A DNA stretch of 64,000 bases from Tubiluchus corallicola (Eukaryota > Priapulida > Priapulimorpha > Priapulimorphida > Tubiluchidae), in the NCBI GenBank assembly GCA_030141605.1, contig JAQGDQ010000653.1, positions 49,900 through 113,899 of the forward strand, in the 5' to 3' direction. The notes beneath the pieces are model-generated. The model did no database searches. It had not been told where the DNA came from and was given only the letters and a program-made list of their open reading frames with translations. The translations under genes were made by a program, and so were the position numbers. This document shows positions 1 to 15,609 of this stretch, piece by piece (within the stretch, counting starts at the first letter, position 1; every line of letters starts with the position of its first letter).

Positions 1-2141
1 GATTTAAGGCTATTGATTTCTGTGTTGCCTCAATGTTTTCATACTTGTGTAATTTCACAAAATTTCCTTGGACGATGAGTGGTTGCATATTAATTCAGTC
101 CAGTGTACTGTGCATTCTTCTTACACTGATTCTTTAATATGTTGTTTTGCATGTACGATTGGAGTTTGGTGTGTTGGCTGGGATACGTCCGTATCAAGTA
201 TCGCAGCTTGGCTGCTTTCCTCTGCTTTTATAGTTTGCGATTTTTTGCGGACCATTTTGATCCCCTATTTAGTTTTTTACCAAAATCTGTTTAATATCCT
301 GGGTTTGCCAAGGTATGCTAGCGAATGACAATCACCATATGTCTTTAGTTGCCGATACAGGAATCCGAGAGCCATTTATTAAATATTTTTGGCTAAGCCA
401 TCAAGTTAATGAAGATGTGTAACGGTCAGGTTTTGCACTTTCCACTTCAATTTGAAAAGTTTGACCAAAACTCGAAAATGGTTAAAATTTTTGAGTGTTT
501 CATTCACTGTCACTGTGTTATAATATTATACAGAAATTTATAATAATTTATATTTTAGAAATTGAGGCCACTGCACATCAGTTCCGATAAGTATTTTAAC
601 ATTTTCATCTTACAGTTATTTTTACCTTTTGTGAATGGACCTATACGGTTGCAAATTCTTATATGCAGTTACATAGGAAAAGACTCACAAAAACACACGC
701 ATTTTGTTAATATTAACATTAATAATCACTAGCTTATTAACTCTGTCGCCATCATCATCAACGCTATTATTCACAATTTATTGTCTGTAGTGTTTCGATC
801 GAAAACAGATCAGCGGTCATGATGGAAACGTGTTGGACAATTTTTGAATATCTTTCCAATTTGGTTCACTGTTTATGTGGAAATTATTATTATTATTATT
901 AGGATTCTGCAAGCGAAACCCTGGAAAATTTCAGCTACCAAACGTGCAAGTTGAAGGGGAAATTACGATTATACAGCGGTTTAGAACGACCATATTGAAA
1001 CTGCAGATTGCAACAACTGTTGACTACAGCATGTCGGTCAATATTCAATAGACGTCAGCAGCGAATTTAATGTCACCAATTCCCTAGAATGTTGCTTTTA
1101 TCTGACTTGGATGTGTGCCAAGTGATAACCATCGTATCTAATACTAATTCCATTTAATGTATTCACTTGAGTTGCCACTGTTTTCAATTAATAGATTGTG
1201 GACAAGTACGTTACAGTCTTACGCACAGGGTATGTGAGTAAATGGATCCCTTAAACACAGAGGCATTACCAAATCAGTTAACTTAGCAATATTGTTCTAA
1301 ATATAATTATTATTTAGAATAATTCTTCCCCTAAATAGGCCCGTATCCGAAGCAGTTGAATAAATCATTCAGGATTACAATCTCATAATGATGTTTACAG
1401 AGAGGAGTTTACCCACACGCACAAAAGCGTAAGTGAGCATGAGAGGTTGTGCGTGTGTGTGTGAGTGTTTGTGTGCGTGCGTGCGTGCGTCGCCTGCGTA
1501 TATGTAGAATTCTTTCAGTATGTTTAACTGTATTTAAATACTAATTAGTTTTAATTATATCAGTTTATTGTTCATCGATCCATCTTCTTATTAATAGGTA
1601 CAGTAGTAAATATAGGGGGGTGGCTGACTCGTTCATCCACCTAAATTACGTTCATTCGCCATCCCTTCACTTATACATAGTAATGAAATTTAATATTACT
1701 ATGTTATATTTTGGTTCAATTACTTTGACATTGTACTAGCATTTTCTTACTAACAGGTGAAAAATAAATGAATTGCCTAATTCTAATTCTGTTTCTAACC
1801 TCTTTCTGTTTTTTTCTATGGTATCTCATTGCCCACCAAGTACATAATTCTCTATAGTCTTACTTGCTGTTTAATTTGACATCAGTTAATAAATTTTAAT
1901 TAAAATGACTACTTATAAACTTATATTGTGGGGTATAATTATTGCCGAGCCTCTAAGCATTACAATAACGCATAACTCCAGACGACTTTCTGCTAAACAC
2001 TGCCTGTCTCATTACCTTTTCTCCCTGTGGAATTTGTTGCAGCAAAGTTACACTTTACTCTGTATAACGTAATTCGTTACAGCTTCATCAGTTGCTGATG
2101 AGCGAGCTGTGTGTGTCTTGAGTATATCGCTGGAATTTGCT

Positions 2142-2235
<94 letters not shown>

Positions 2236-2952
2236 CAGTGCGTGATGCGCGTGTTTACACGTGCAGGGCAGTCGTAATGTTGACAGCTAAGTTCACAGAG
2301 AGCGGATTCAGACTTTTTATTTTCCTTATCACATTTAAAGCATTCAAGGTGAGCAGAACTCTTTCCAGCTTGCAGGTAGGTGGAGCTTACGTATCAAAGG
2401 AACCGAAAGCAAAATTTTAACTTCGTTCTATAGATAATAGTATTATTACGATGTTTCGCTCAATATGGTCCTCCGAATTAAAAAAAGATGTAAAATTTCT
2501 TGGAACATCTCGCTGAACCAGTATATACACTTACATCTCTGGAATACTTAGAAATTTCTGTTCGGATTGATGAAGGCAGTAAGTCCCCAAGGCTGCAATC
2601 CATTATTTTTCTCCGGCTTAAACAAAACATTCGAATTCTTATTTGAGTTTTTCGTCCTTGCTAAAGAGAGCATCAAAAGAACGAATATTATTTTATTCTG
2701 ATTTGAAAATGTTTATACGGAAGCTCTTTGTTTGGTAGAATCACATAATTAATCTTGGAATTATTAACATTTATTATTGTTAGTTGATTACTTGCTGTCC
2801 ATTTATCACTGTTAATTAATAATCAATTAATTATGCATTCGCTGAATTTTCTAATCACTTACAGTTCATTACTACTTTTATTTCTAATTTAAGTTCTATA
2901 GGAAACTTGAACAATTTCTTTTGATGGAATCTCTGCAGCTCTGATAATTATT
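1..2952. repeat. Direct duplication, unit 1 (about 2.95 kb)
   Basis: This segment is repeated almost base for base at 3361-6315. Differences are a handful of substitutions, a roughly 37-bp indel (present near 675-712, missing in the second unit) and the length of the GT run. Similarity stops abruptly after base 2952 (6315 in the other unit). The left edge coincides with the window start, so the true start may lie further left. No gene is convincing: the identical short reading frames at 68-328 and 3428-3688 are shared only because the DNA is duplicated. The unit also carries a GT/GC-rich stretch near 1449-1490. Confidence 0.95.
2143..2234. repeat. (GT)46 microsatellite
   Basis: Uninterrupted GT dinucleotide run of 92 bp inside duplication unit 1. 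The matching run in unit 2 is 132 bp, so the tract changed length after the duplication. Reading frames across it are low-complexity artefacts. Confidence 0.97.
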
Positions 2953-3360
2953 TTTATATTTCATTGTAGCCGAGAAGGAGCAGCGAAAGACTTATTGGTC
3001 ACTTGGTCAGCTGCCCCTTATTAAAAGTACCAGTTTATTTACAGGGTGATGACATTTTCATCAAACAAACGCAATTCAACTCAAAACAAAAGAAATTATT
3101 ATAAGCAAAACAAAACAGGATTCAACTAGTGGCAAAAATTATAACACACAAAAGCAACAAAATCAAACTCAAGAGCAAAAACAAAATTCAGTTTAAAGCA
3201 AAACATATATGAAGCTACAGTAACAAAAATCTTCGCAAGGCGAAAACAAAATATATAATTAGGCGAGCAGAATTTTGTGATGAGACAGGTTGATTCTGCT
3301 AGCTCGTGTAGGTAAAGTGTCAAGCGATGCGTTTATGATAAACTGTTTCTTTACGAGGAA
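2953..3360. other. Spacer between the duplicated units
   Basis: About 408 bp present once, between the two near-identical units. It is A-rich, with repeated AAAGCAAAAC-like words around 3090-3210. No gene or recognised element is seen. It could be part of a longer repeat unit if the array continues left of the window. Confidence 0.6.
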
Positions 3361-6315
<2,955 letters not shown>

Positions 6316-6644
6316 GTGGAATTTATTGATGGGCTGCAAGCGTACAACAGTTGCTGGGGAAAGTTATTTATTAATGCCTGCTATGGCTTCATTAAATTGT
6401 ATTGTACAGGCAGTGACAGGTTTATCAATATTCAAAAATTTACTGCAAAAATGATCAATGTGGGGCGATGAATAAGCAAATTAGTGCGGTTCAAGTTTCG
6501 AACACCTGCTGCCATCATTCAAATTTTCCTTTCTTGTAACACCAAAATAAAACTGCGGGTCGCTCGCTGCTCGGAGAAGAGTCAAAAGTTCATAAATGAT
6601 TAACTGCTGTTACTGTACATATAACATGGCCAACTTGAGTTGAA

Positions 6645-7115
6645 CTTAAAGACGAAGAAAAGGCAATTTTAAAGTACATCCTAAAAAACTTTCCACACAA
6701 TGTTATATTACTTAGCATTACGCTTGGCAGCTTGAAAGACTTGTGTAACTGTAAAACAAAATTTTTAGTAACTTACAATGTTCGCGCCAACTGGTAAAAT
6801 GTCACTGACTCATCTTCCCAGTGTACACCACTGACTCGCCAAAAAAGTATTTTTAATCTTATTGACAAGATGCTTTTGCTTACTTAGTGAAATGTGCGCT
6901 ACGAATGCTCTAATTACTTTTTCAAATTTTACTTAATGTTTTTATAAACTTGTTTCAAACTCCTAATACCGTCAAAATGGCTGCGCCTAACGGTCATCGC
7001 GGGAGTTTAAACTTTATAGTTTTATACAGCGTTTCTGCTAATACAATTTCTGAGCACAATAAGGTAGTATGCAGGTGATACAAATTTCAAGACAATTTTC
7101 TATCTTTATCTAAGT
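6645..7115 (+). mobile_element. Non-autonomous DNA element (MITE), copy 1, right end lost
   Basis: This stretch matches the reverse complement of 26495-26975 over several blocks. Shared words include GTGCTACGAATGCTCT-like, TCCCAGTGTRTACCA-like and ATGGCTGNGNCTAACGGTC. Its left end (GAAGAAAAGG...TTATATTAC...TTGAAAGAC) also matches the outer arm of the other copy, which shows that the family has inverted terminal arms of about 100 bp. The right arm expected after 7115 is not recognisable. It carries no coding capacity, so it would have depended on another element's transposase. Confidence 0.65.
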
Positions 7116-7739
7116 AAAGGATTTTCGCGTGCTTTAAAGAAAGTATGGTATTATCAACGTGATAAGCTATTGAAAATCTTGTTTAGTTCCTTATCCTTAG
7201 GTGTATCACGGCCGAATCTATATTATGAATCGCAATAATATTCTTTCTCTGGCACTGAATATAGAACAGTCTGTCGAAGAAGGCCAACAGTTCCAGGAGA
7301 TAATGATTTTTTGTCATTGCCGCCCACTCGCCTAGGCCCGGGGTGCCCAAATTCTTCACCTAGATCACTGGTTTCTAATTTGTAAATTGTGTCTTTATAA
7401 CTGGGAAAAACTGATGACAGATTAATGACCAATTATAGCTGTGCCTCTGCATTTACAGTTCCACCTTGCCAAAACAGCTTATCCCAGCGAAGGGGTCGCA
7501 AAACAATTACCCGCATTCAAAGCGAGCACGTTCTCTTTGTTGCCGACTATTGATAACACTGGACATGACATGGATCTCAGGACCTTTTATTTCCCCATAT
7601 CTCAATAATTGCAGTACGTTTCTTTTTCATAAAGGGCAATCCCTGTGTCTAAACTGCATATTCACCAAAGTTTTGTAATAACCCTTTCTTTATTTCCACT
7701 ATTCAACGACGATCTACCATATTCTATACTCTCTGGTCT
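7116..7739. other. No gene recognised
   Basis: Unique-looking sequence. A minus-strand reading frame at 7223-7432 has no recognisable domain. Nothing else is supported. Confidence 0.5.
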
Positions 7740-8020
7740 TACTAGAGGTACGTCCTCTAGTATGTGTAGTACTTGGCTCTGGTCTTGCTATCTGTACTAC
7801 TGCACTGTGTAGTACTTGGCTCTGGGTTTGCTATCTCTACGGCTACACTGTGTAGTACTTGAAGTTAATACAATCGGGTCAGTACATAACTCCCGTCTAT
7901 AAAAGAGGACCTTGTGTGGACATAGAAGATGCCGAGACTGGCTTGCCGTCCTTAACTCAAAGAAAACTTCTATTATTGAAGCCTCTCACTGCCGCATTGC
8001 TCTACTGACTATAATAAATT
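7740..8020 (+). promoter_or_regulatory. LTR-like or promoter-like block: palindrome, 43-bp repeats, TATA box, poly(A) signal
   Basis: In order, the block holds a perfect 9-bp inverted repeat with a 5-nt loop (7740-7748 / 7754-7762, TACTAGAGG / CCTCTAGTA), then direct repeats of a 43-bp unit starting at 7763, 7806 and 7849 (each opens TGTGTAGTACTTG). A TATAAAAG box follows at 7898-7905 and an AATAAA at 8013-8018. Repeated enhancer-like units, then TATA, then a poly(A) signal about 115 bp later is the arrangement of an LTR (U3-R). No paired LTR or retroelement coding sequence is visible nearby, so this would be a solo LTR. An ordinary promoter is the alternative. Confidence 0.4.
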
Positions 8021-9832
8021 AATTAATGTTCGTGATTAATCTCTTTCTGTATCAATTGTTCTGCTCGGTCCTTGTGTTCACTACTTTACTTGTGTTCAGG
8101 TCTTACAATGAGGGAAGTATCTTGCAGAAGGCATCCAGAATATGCCGGAAGGGAATGTGTGCAATGTGCTGGACTGCCTGAAATTACCTTTAGACTAAAT
8201 CTAATGTCCACCAGATGTCCCGCTATTAGACTAAATCATTTTATTGCATACTTTTACGAACAGTGCTCTCAGGGTCTCTCGTCCTAATGTCGCCTTTCAT
8301 ACTTTTGCCTTGAATATTCCTTGATACAGAATAGCTCTTTATAAATCCAGCTTTTACATCCGGCAAAAACGTAATCCCTGGCTCTTTGTAACATTGTTGT
8401 TGTTGTTAAATGAATCTGCCCCAAACATTACTGCATTATTGCGGTTTCTTTCGTTCTGATGTAGGCCTGACGGCGCACATTGGATTTAGGACACCATGTA
8501 AAAGAGTAAATGAGAGAGTTCAGTGGCTTACCATGCACTGGTGGGAATTTCATTTATAAAGCGGAAGTCTTATCGGAATTCCAAACATATATAACATTTT
8601 ACGGAACGTGCGACTGATTCAAGCACAATTAGTACATTAGTACTTCCATTCAAGTTCTCTAGGCTTTTCTACTGTAAACCATGCAAAAGACTGTTTCAGT
8701 GTTAAATAAAAGCTCACGCGTTTCAGCCTTTAAGAAGAACATTAAGAGACGTCACCTAACACTAACAAGTTAGCTCTAAGAAATTTGTTTTTGTAGGCCT
8801 GTATTAACATTAAATTTTCCTAAATGAATATTATACCTTAACCTCTTATCTCATGTACCCAGGAAACCTACATACCATTACACTAAATTTATTTAATATA
8901 GTCAATTGCAGGCCTAGCCTATTTAAGAGTTGCGGTTCATTAAAAGAAACTTGCGCGCACGCACAGTACCTGAAATTACACATCCCGCTGTACTCGGATT
9001 GTTCTCCTTTTATATTTTTCATCGACGTTTTTTTTCTTAATTTAGTTGCCTACCACCTACCCGCTTTAGCTCCTCGAACGGAATCTGATAGGCTAAGGTA
9101 GCTGGAGACGCTGTGTGGTCTCGCGATGCCCTGGTAGATCTTTGTTTCACCGATCTCTTCAACCGGCTGGTTCTAGACTCACTGTGACTCATTCAATTGC
9201 TGTGTTTTATCCATCGTGTACACACAAATCTACACATAATAACATACTTTATAGCTGTGTCTCTTTCTCCAAATAGGGGGCTACCTCGTATGATGGAAGA
9301 AGCGAACGATATGAGCTAGTCGGTTGGCTTCACGGGGAAAACGCGACGATCGATCTGTCGAGAAAGAACAAATTACTTGCTTCGACAGCACCGCAAACTG
9401 GGCTTCTGTTTTATGGTGCATAGCATCTCGTTATGGCTTCCTGGGAAATTCAGGCGTATCCGCGCTCTTAATGAGTATTTATGCTTCGCTACCACTTTCT
9501 AAAGGTCTACCTACGCTTTTCCGCTTGTTCTCAGTTGTACATAGTTGCAAGAAGTCACGTTGACAGTTACAGTTCTCTCTTGTCCAAAACGCTCGAACAA
9601 CTTTTACTTGACCCACTTGAGTTACTTGGCTTTGGAGCCGATATTTTCGTGTCGGTTGTCTAGGATGTCATCTAAACAATTTTTGCACATCGAATGTTAT
9701 AAAAACACCAACTCTTCCATTTTTATTGAGCAATCTGAATTTTGTATGTTAGCATTAAGTCTTGTTACAAGATACTGGACTTGCCACTGTGATGTTCCAA
9801 GGGAAAAGGGCAGACAAATCGTATCCCCCATT
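8021..9832. other. No gene recognised
   Basis: Several short open frames (for example 8072-8287, 8853-9101, 9324-9563) have no recognisable domains or splice context. No RNA gene was seen. Confidence 0.5.
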
Positions 9833-11013
9833 TCGCAAGTGGCGCAGCTCGCCAGTGGTACACTGCCATTGGTACACTTCGCCAGCGCTACAGATCGCCA
9901 ATGCTGCAATTCGCCAGTGGTACATTTCGCTAGCGGCACATTTCGTCAATACTACATTTCGTCGGTGGTACAGTTCGCCAGTGGTACAGTTCGCTAATGG
10001 TACATTTCGTCAGTACACACTTCTCCAGTGGTACATTTCACCAGTAAAATTTCTCTATTACCTTATCCTTTAACAAATTGTTACAGTTTGTGAGTAGAAA
10101 TTTTCTACAGTAAAGTTTCTCTGCTATATTCCATTATTTTACCATGGCTTACCTTTTACCATTTGACAAAAAACCTCAGGACCAGACGAAGGCTTACCGA
10201 CACAAAGTGTGAAAAGTATTCAGCCCTGTTTGTCTGCTTTTCTTCTTGATGCTTAGTAATTGTAAATATTCAGAAAGCTTATTGATTGTGGCGTTAAGGA
10301 AAATTACCGTGCTAAAACGCATAATGTATATGCATAGTGTGAGTAATCTAGTTAGACTGAAACAAAAATAAATAAATACAAATGTATATTGACAGCAAAA
10401 TGTACGAAGGAAAAGACTACACAATAGCATTTTTACCAATAAAATTTACACTGACGAACTGAAACATTTGCTTAATAGAAGGGTTAAATGATATCAAATA
10501 CAACAGAGAATTTTCACTGACGAAGTAAAATAGTTGTTAAAGGATAAAGTAGTATAGAGTAGAAATTTTACTGGAGAAATGTACTACTGGCGAAATATAC
10601 CAGTGGCGAACTGAGGCTTTTGTTAAAGGAATAAGTAAGGACATATAACAGAGAAATTTTACTGGCGAAGTGTGCATTGGCGAGCTACACCACTGGAGAA
10701 GTGTGTACTGGCGAAATATACCACTGGCAAACTGAAACAGTTTTTAAAGGATATGTAATAAGATAGTAAGGAAATATTTACTGCCGAAATGTGCTACTGG
10801 CGAAGTGTGTACTGTGCTGGCAAAATGTACCACAGGCGAAATGTGAACTGGCAAAACATCCCACTGGCGAAATTTACTAATGACGAACTGTGGCGCAGGC
10901 TGACTATACCATTGGCGAACTGTATCACTTTCGAACTGTACCACTGGGGAACTTTATCACTGGCGTAATATACTACTGGCGAGATGTACTATTGGCGGTT
11001 TGTATACTAGCGA
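9833..11013. mobile_element. Foldback-type element: 16-bp unit arrays in inverted arms
   Basis: The left arm (about 9833-10080) is roughly 14 tandem degenerate copies of a 16-bp unit close to TTTCGCCAGTGGTACA. The right arm (about 10440-11013) holds the reverse complement, close to TGTACCACTGGCGAAA, in about 25 copies. In the right arm the 16-mers are interrupted by a second module containing GTTAAAGGAT and AGAAATTTTACTGG (near 10535, 10622 and 10741). The mirror of that module lies at the inner edge of the left arm (TAAAATTTCTC...TTATCCTTTAAC, 10043-10075). The central 350 bp is unrelated AT-rich DNA. Large inverted arms made of short internal repeats are the hallmark of Foldback-like transposons. 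Overlapping frames on both strands are products of the repeat and not genes. Confidence 0.75.
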
Positions 11014-14000
11014 AGTGACATACTTTTCAAACATATACGTAGGGTACGCAGTTTTTTTTAACATTATTGTAAGAATATTTTTTTAAAAAAAACTTCATGT
11101 TAAATTACCCGAGTTGCAGTATTTTTAGAATAAACACGTGCTGGGTTAAATTGCAATTGTTATATTTATAGCAAGGATACGGAGTTGATAATGATAATAG
11201 ATCAAAGGGAGTTTATAGGATTGAAAACTGTGCTGTGCTGCCACCTTTGTTCAACTAGTTATACTAATCATCAATTCGTTAGCAAGCAGGAAAACATTCA
11301 CTTTCATTTCACCAGCTTAATTATAAAAAAATTAAATGTAACTATTTGTTCATCAATCCATTCAGGAGGTTTAAGGTTTACACGCATGCACCCATTCGCA
11401 ACCCAGCATCCAAATAACAGAAATAAGCCTAGTCTCAAAATTCATGGTATACATCGTTTGACAGACAAATTGTGCAAATATAATTATGCTGGTCAAGAAA
11501 AGAATAAAACAGTTGATACAATTCTAATTTTTAATGTAATCCGATTCTTATTAAAGATTAAGTGCAACTAAAAGTCTGGAACAATCTAGAAAAAATATTC
11601 AGTAAAAAAATTAGTCTTGCATTAAATATTTGCTTCCATACATTTTCAATCGTGATAAGTCTTTGTCAAAACTATTATTATCGCATTTTAGTGTACCACA
11701 CCATTTAAGTGCATGAAATAAAAATGCTACTCTGAATTTTGTCATTTAAGTTTCACTTCAAGAAAAACACACTACGATAGTTTAAATTCAGGGAACAGCG
11801 GCTGCCAGTTGAAGATATCAATCTAGACAACTGCAATAAGAACGTTGAAAGAAATATGGGAAATTATGATTAAGCGGTAATTAAGGAAACAGACACGTGA
11901 TCGATTTGGTCCATTGAGGTCTCCCTTTCCGTGCAACACCTACCATGAATTCTCTGGTAGAGTAACCTCGGCAGGGAACTGGGCGCATTACTTCGTTTTT
12001 CTATTCACTGTGAGGAAACTTTTAATAAGAATGATATACAACAGTTGATGTGCACGTTATTTTTCATAACTGTTCTTCAAGGCGTCTACGAAACTCATCA
12101 AGAAAACGGATTTTCCGCTTTACTACTTTCCCTCTTTTCTGCACTTAGGCCTATTTCCTTTTCTTAACAGCATAGTTACGTTGTAGACATCGTAACGTTT
12201 ACCAGTTCACTTTCAAAAGTTTTCATCTGCATAGTTATTTTCTAGCCATTTCTAGAAAATATCAAAGGCAAGCCTTTTTGTCAAATTTGGCTTGGTTTTA
12301 ATTCTCATTTCTGAGCTGGCTGTTTTGATGTTTTGCATGGCTGATTTAACAGCCCCTAGCACAAGGCGCGTTCCGCGCATTAGACCATAAGGCATAATGC
12401 GATAAAATTTAAGGTTGCCTAGATTTTTTTTTACACAATTCGGAATCCTGCAAGCCGGAATCAGCAAATCTAGGTACTACTCAAACTGGATGGTCGTTGT
12501 GAAACCAGAACCTTAATCATTATCAATGGTGAAAGTTATGCCTCCTAGGATGAACAACTAATTGCACAGGTGACTTTTCTACCTTCTGATGTGTGCACAC
12601 ATTTTCATCATACAGGGAGGTAAGCAACCATAATCGACATGCTGATTGAAACCACCCAGGCAATAATCGAAGTACAACACCCATCCACCCACCGACCTCT
12701 CACCATCAGCCCAGCACCATTCTCAACTTCGCTATGCGGAGTTATGTACTTTGACTGAAGATGTACTAAAGATGAAGAATTAGCCCACATAAAAACCTCT
12801 TTGATTAAACTGGCTCATCAGAAAGGCATTCCCAAAACGCAAAAAGATAATAGACTGGTATTTAAATACAATAACAAATTGCCTTCAGTGTTGACTATTA
12901 ACAGTCATGAAAAAACATTTGCGGTGCCTGCAAAGTCTCCTGCAATTCATGTGATAAATTCTATTTTGTGGAAACTGGACGCGACTTAAACAGTCAACTT
13001 TAAAGACCTTATTCATGACATATTCAAAATTCAAAAACCTAAAACTGGCATTACTAATTGTGTGAAAAACTAGACATACTTCTCTTAACTAAAAATGCTA
13101 GAATTATTTTTTCTTCAACAACACCACTATGCACCATATTGAAATCAGTTTTAATTATAAAATTTTCAGACAAGACTATGAGCTTTCCCTTCATAAGACT
13201 TTACTTTTTCATCACGTAATGTCGTTATTTAAAAACACAGATAACTCAATGAAAAATACAATCTTGAGCTTTCGTTAATCCCAATCTTCTGACAGCACGT
13301 CACACTTTGAACAGTTTTAATCTATGGTATTTTCTTGACTCACCACATATATAGAATCTGGCAGCAACCCTTGTTTGAGAGAGATCTTTATTTGTCTGCA
13401 GACTCCATAAATGCTGCATTAAAAACTTTGTCAAACCCAGATTTTTATTAAACGTACTTAATTTGTCTCAGTCAAACTGATTGTATTCTCATGTTCGAGT
13501 ATGGAACAAAAATCCCTCTCCAACAAAATGGAATCAGACCAATAAGAAGCAATTGTTTTGGTCACGTGTCTTCTAATGGACATTTATTCTGTTATCATTT
13601 GTTTTATGCAAAAGCTAGGATGATGTGCAGGAAAGTTTTGTCCGAGACAATTTGCCTCAGACAGTTTGTTGTCTGACAGATTTTGTTTACAATGTTTGAC
13701 CACCACACACCTGTCAAATGTACTAGCTTGTGGGCTTTCTGCTAGGAGCCACATACCTTCTTCTGTTCTTACCTCAGTAATATTGTGGCATCTTTATTGT
13801 TTTTTGCTACTGTATTATTGTGGTTAGCACTTCTGGCTTTTGCTTATCATGGAATATGTATTGTGCTTTTTCAGTGATTTTGTTCTTCTGCAGTGGTATT
13901 TTCTGTAATGTTCAGTGGACGTGTTACTTTCCAAAATCCCAAAAATTGGTATTTTGTGCGATCTTTCTGTTTTCTCCTGAAAATTCAACTGAAAATACTC

Positions 14001-14721
14001 CAGTATGGCAGATTAAAACATTATAGATTTTCTTAAATTTCTTTATTGTAGAATAATAACACAAGTAAAGCTTCTGGAGAAGACTGGTGGGGTAAAAAGC
14101 AATCATTTATGCTTGAACCTTATACACACTGTAAGCTGTAGATTTCTTATTAACTGTGTCTATTCTTATCGCTAAAATTATATCAGTGATACTAAAGGCA
14201 CTTGTTTACTAACAAGCTATAGCACAGAAAACTTAATTACAAAGCAATAACTACAAATTAAATGTAGTTTCAAAATACGTAATTACATGTTCAGATCTTA
14301 TTTAAAATTAAATCCACTTGTACGATTATTAAAACCCATAACCATTAACCGAGGATTTTCAGTTTTTTCAAGATGCACTACATTTCACACAATGCTAAAA
14401 GAATCTAAAACAATTCAAAACTGCACTGTATTATGATGACACTACATACTTGGTTCTACAAGCTTTCCTGCAAAAGCAGCTGAAACAGAAATATGTCTTC
14501 TTATTCTTTCAAAAAGCTCTGACAGAACAAAATGCTACTCGACTAGAATGATTAGGTTACCCGTTAGACTAAATCAGAGGTATTTCTATTTCAGATTTTT
14601 TTCTCGTTGTCTCCACATATGTAGTCGCATATATTTTTTGTTGTTACCATATACATAGCTGTGAAGGTTGTAAACTTTTTCAGCAGATGGAACTTGAAAT
14701 AAGTCTACAAATGAGTATTGC
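11014..14721. other. No gene recognised
   Basis: AT-rich sequence. The longest open frame (11185-11571, plus) has no recognisable domain. A 24-bp stretch at 13047-13070 (GGCATTACTAATTGTGTGAA...) recurs with one or two differences at 26234-26258, in a weakly similar surrounding, so an old dispersed repeat passes through here. Confidence 0.5.
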
Positions 14722-15345
14722 TTAACCCTTTCACTACGTAATTGCTTTTTAACAGATATGCATTGACTTTTGTACATTTGATAATAACTTCTTGTGGTGT
14801 GTTACTAAAACAGAATCTTGTAAACAAACAAATAGCTATTTGTTATTAAACACTAAAATTGAATATTAGTTTTATTCATACTAGTGCACACACATCCACG
14901 CACACGTATATGCACTCATGCATGCATGTACGCACACACAAGCACAATTAAGCACATTCTTTTATTTAGAAGCCAATTTTCACAAAAGTTATATTACCAA
15001 TTCATAATACGCAATTATTTTACAAGAATGCAGAGCAACTAAACACGTTTCACCAACTATCAAGAAGCAATTTTACACGAGAAAGTACTATACAGTACAG
15101 TATTATGGAAGGCACCTGCCTTCAGACGCTGATTGGCCGGTTGTGTAGCATTACTTGTTGCAAAGCAACCACAAACCCACGGTTGTTAAATGTTTCTACA
15201 ATATTTTTTCATGACCATGGCAGTGAAATAAACAGACCTGGGTAACAGCGCTTAGTGCTCAGCTTGGGCAGCAGTCTGCCGCCTTCCGTCCCTTACAAGA
15301 AAAACATAAGCAGCAGTGCGCCGCCTTCTGTAGTGAAAGGGTTAA
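14722..15345. mobile_element. piggyBac-type MITE (624 bp)
   Basis: The element is bounded by TTAA + CCCTTTCACTAC at 14722-14737 and the exact inverse GTAGTGAAAGGG + TTAA at 15330-15345. A TTAA target duplication followed by a terminal repeat opening CCCTTT is the signature of piggyBac superfamily elements. The interior encodes no transposase. Near the right end a GCCGCCTTC(C/T)GT word occurs twice, a subterminal repeat. Similar A/T content to its surroundings suggests an old insertion, yet the 12-bp inverted repeats and both TTAA sites are intact. Confidence 0.85.
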
Positions 15346-15609
15346 TAGCCTCTGGACAATAATGAAATAAGTAATATAAAATTAAATGCCAAAGAGGTAT
15401 AAGTCTCATGGATATGCATGAAGATATATTACTGATATGTGTCTTAATACATGAATCCTATAAACTAGTATAAAAATATAGCAACACACTGTGCAGCTCT
15501 ATGGTACTATTGCAATTAAAAGCACATCAAGCCAGCTATCACAAGCGTTATGTAAATTTACTTAGAAAAACATCTTTCGAAAAATATAAAAACTGATAAA
15601 TATCAATTC

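Noticed and set aside
9545-10944. Overlapping frames on both strands in the 16-bp repeat arrays
   Set aside because: The repeated-sequence proteins (words such as SPVVHFAS) are translations of the 16-bp unit in several frames. There is no codon bias or splice context.
9833-11013. CRISPR array
   Set aside because: The units are contiguous 16-mers with no unique spacers, they occur in opposite orientations, and the DNA is from an animal.
11185-11571. 128-codon plus-strand frame
   Set aside because: No domain, no splice context and ordinary AT-rich composition. It is not distinguishable from chance.
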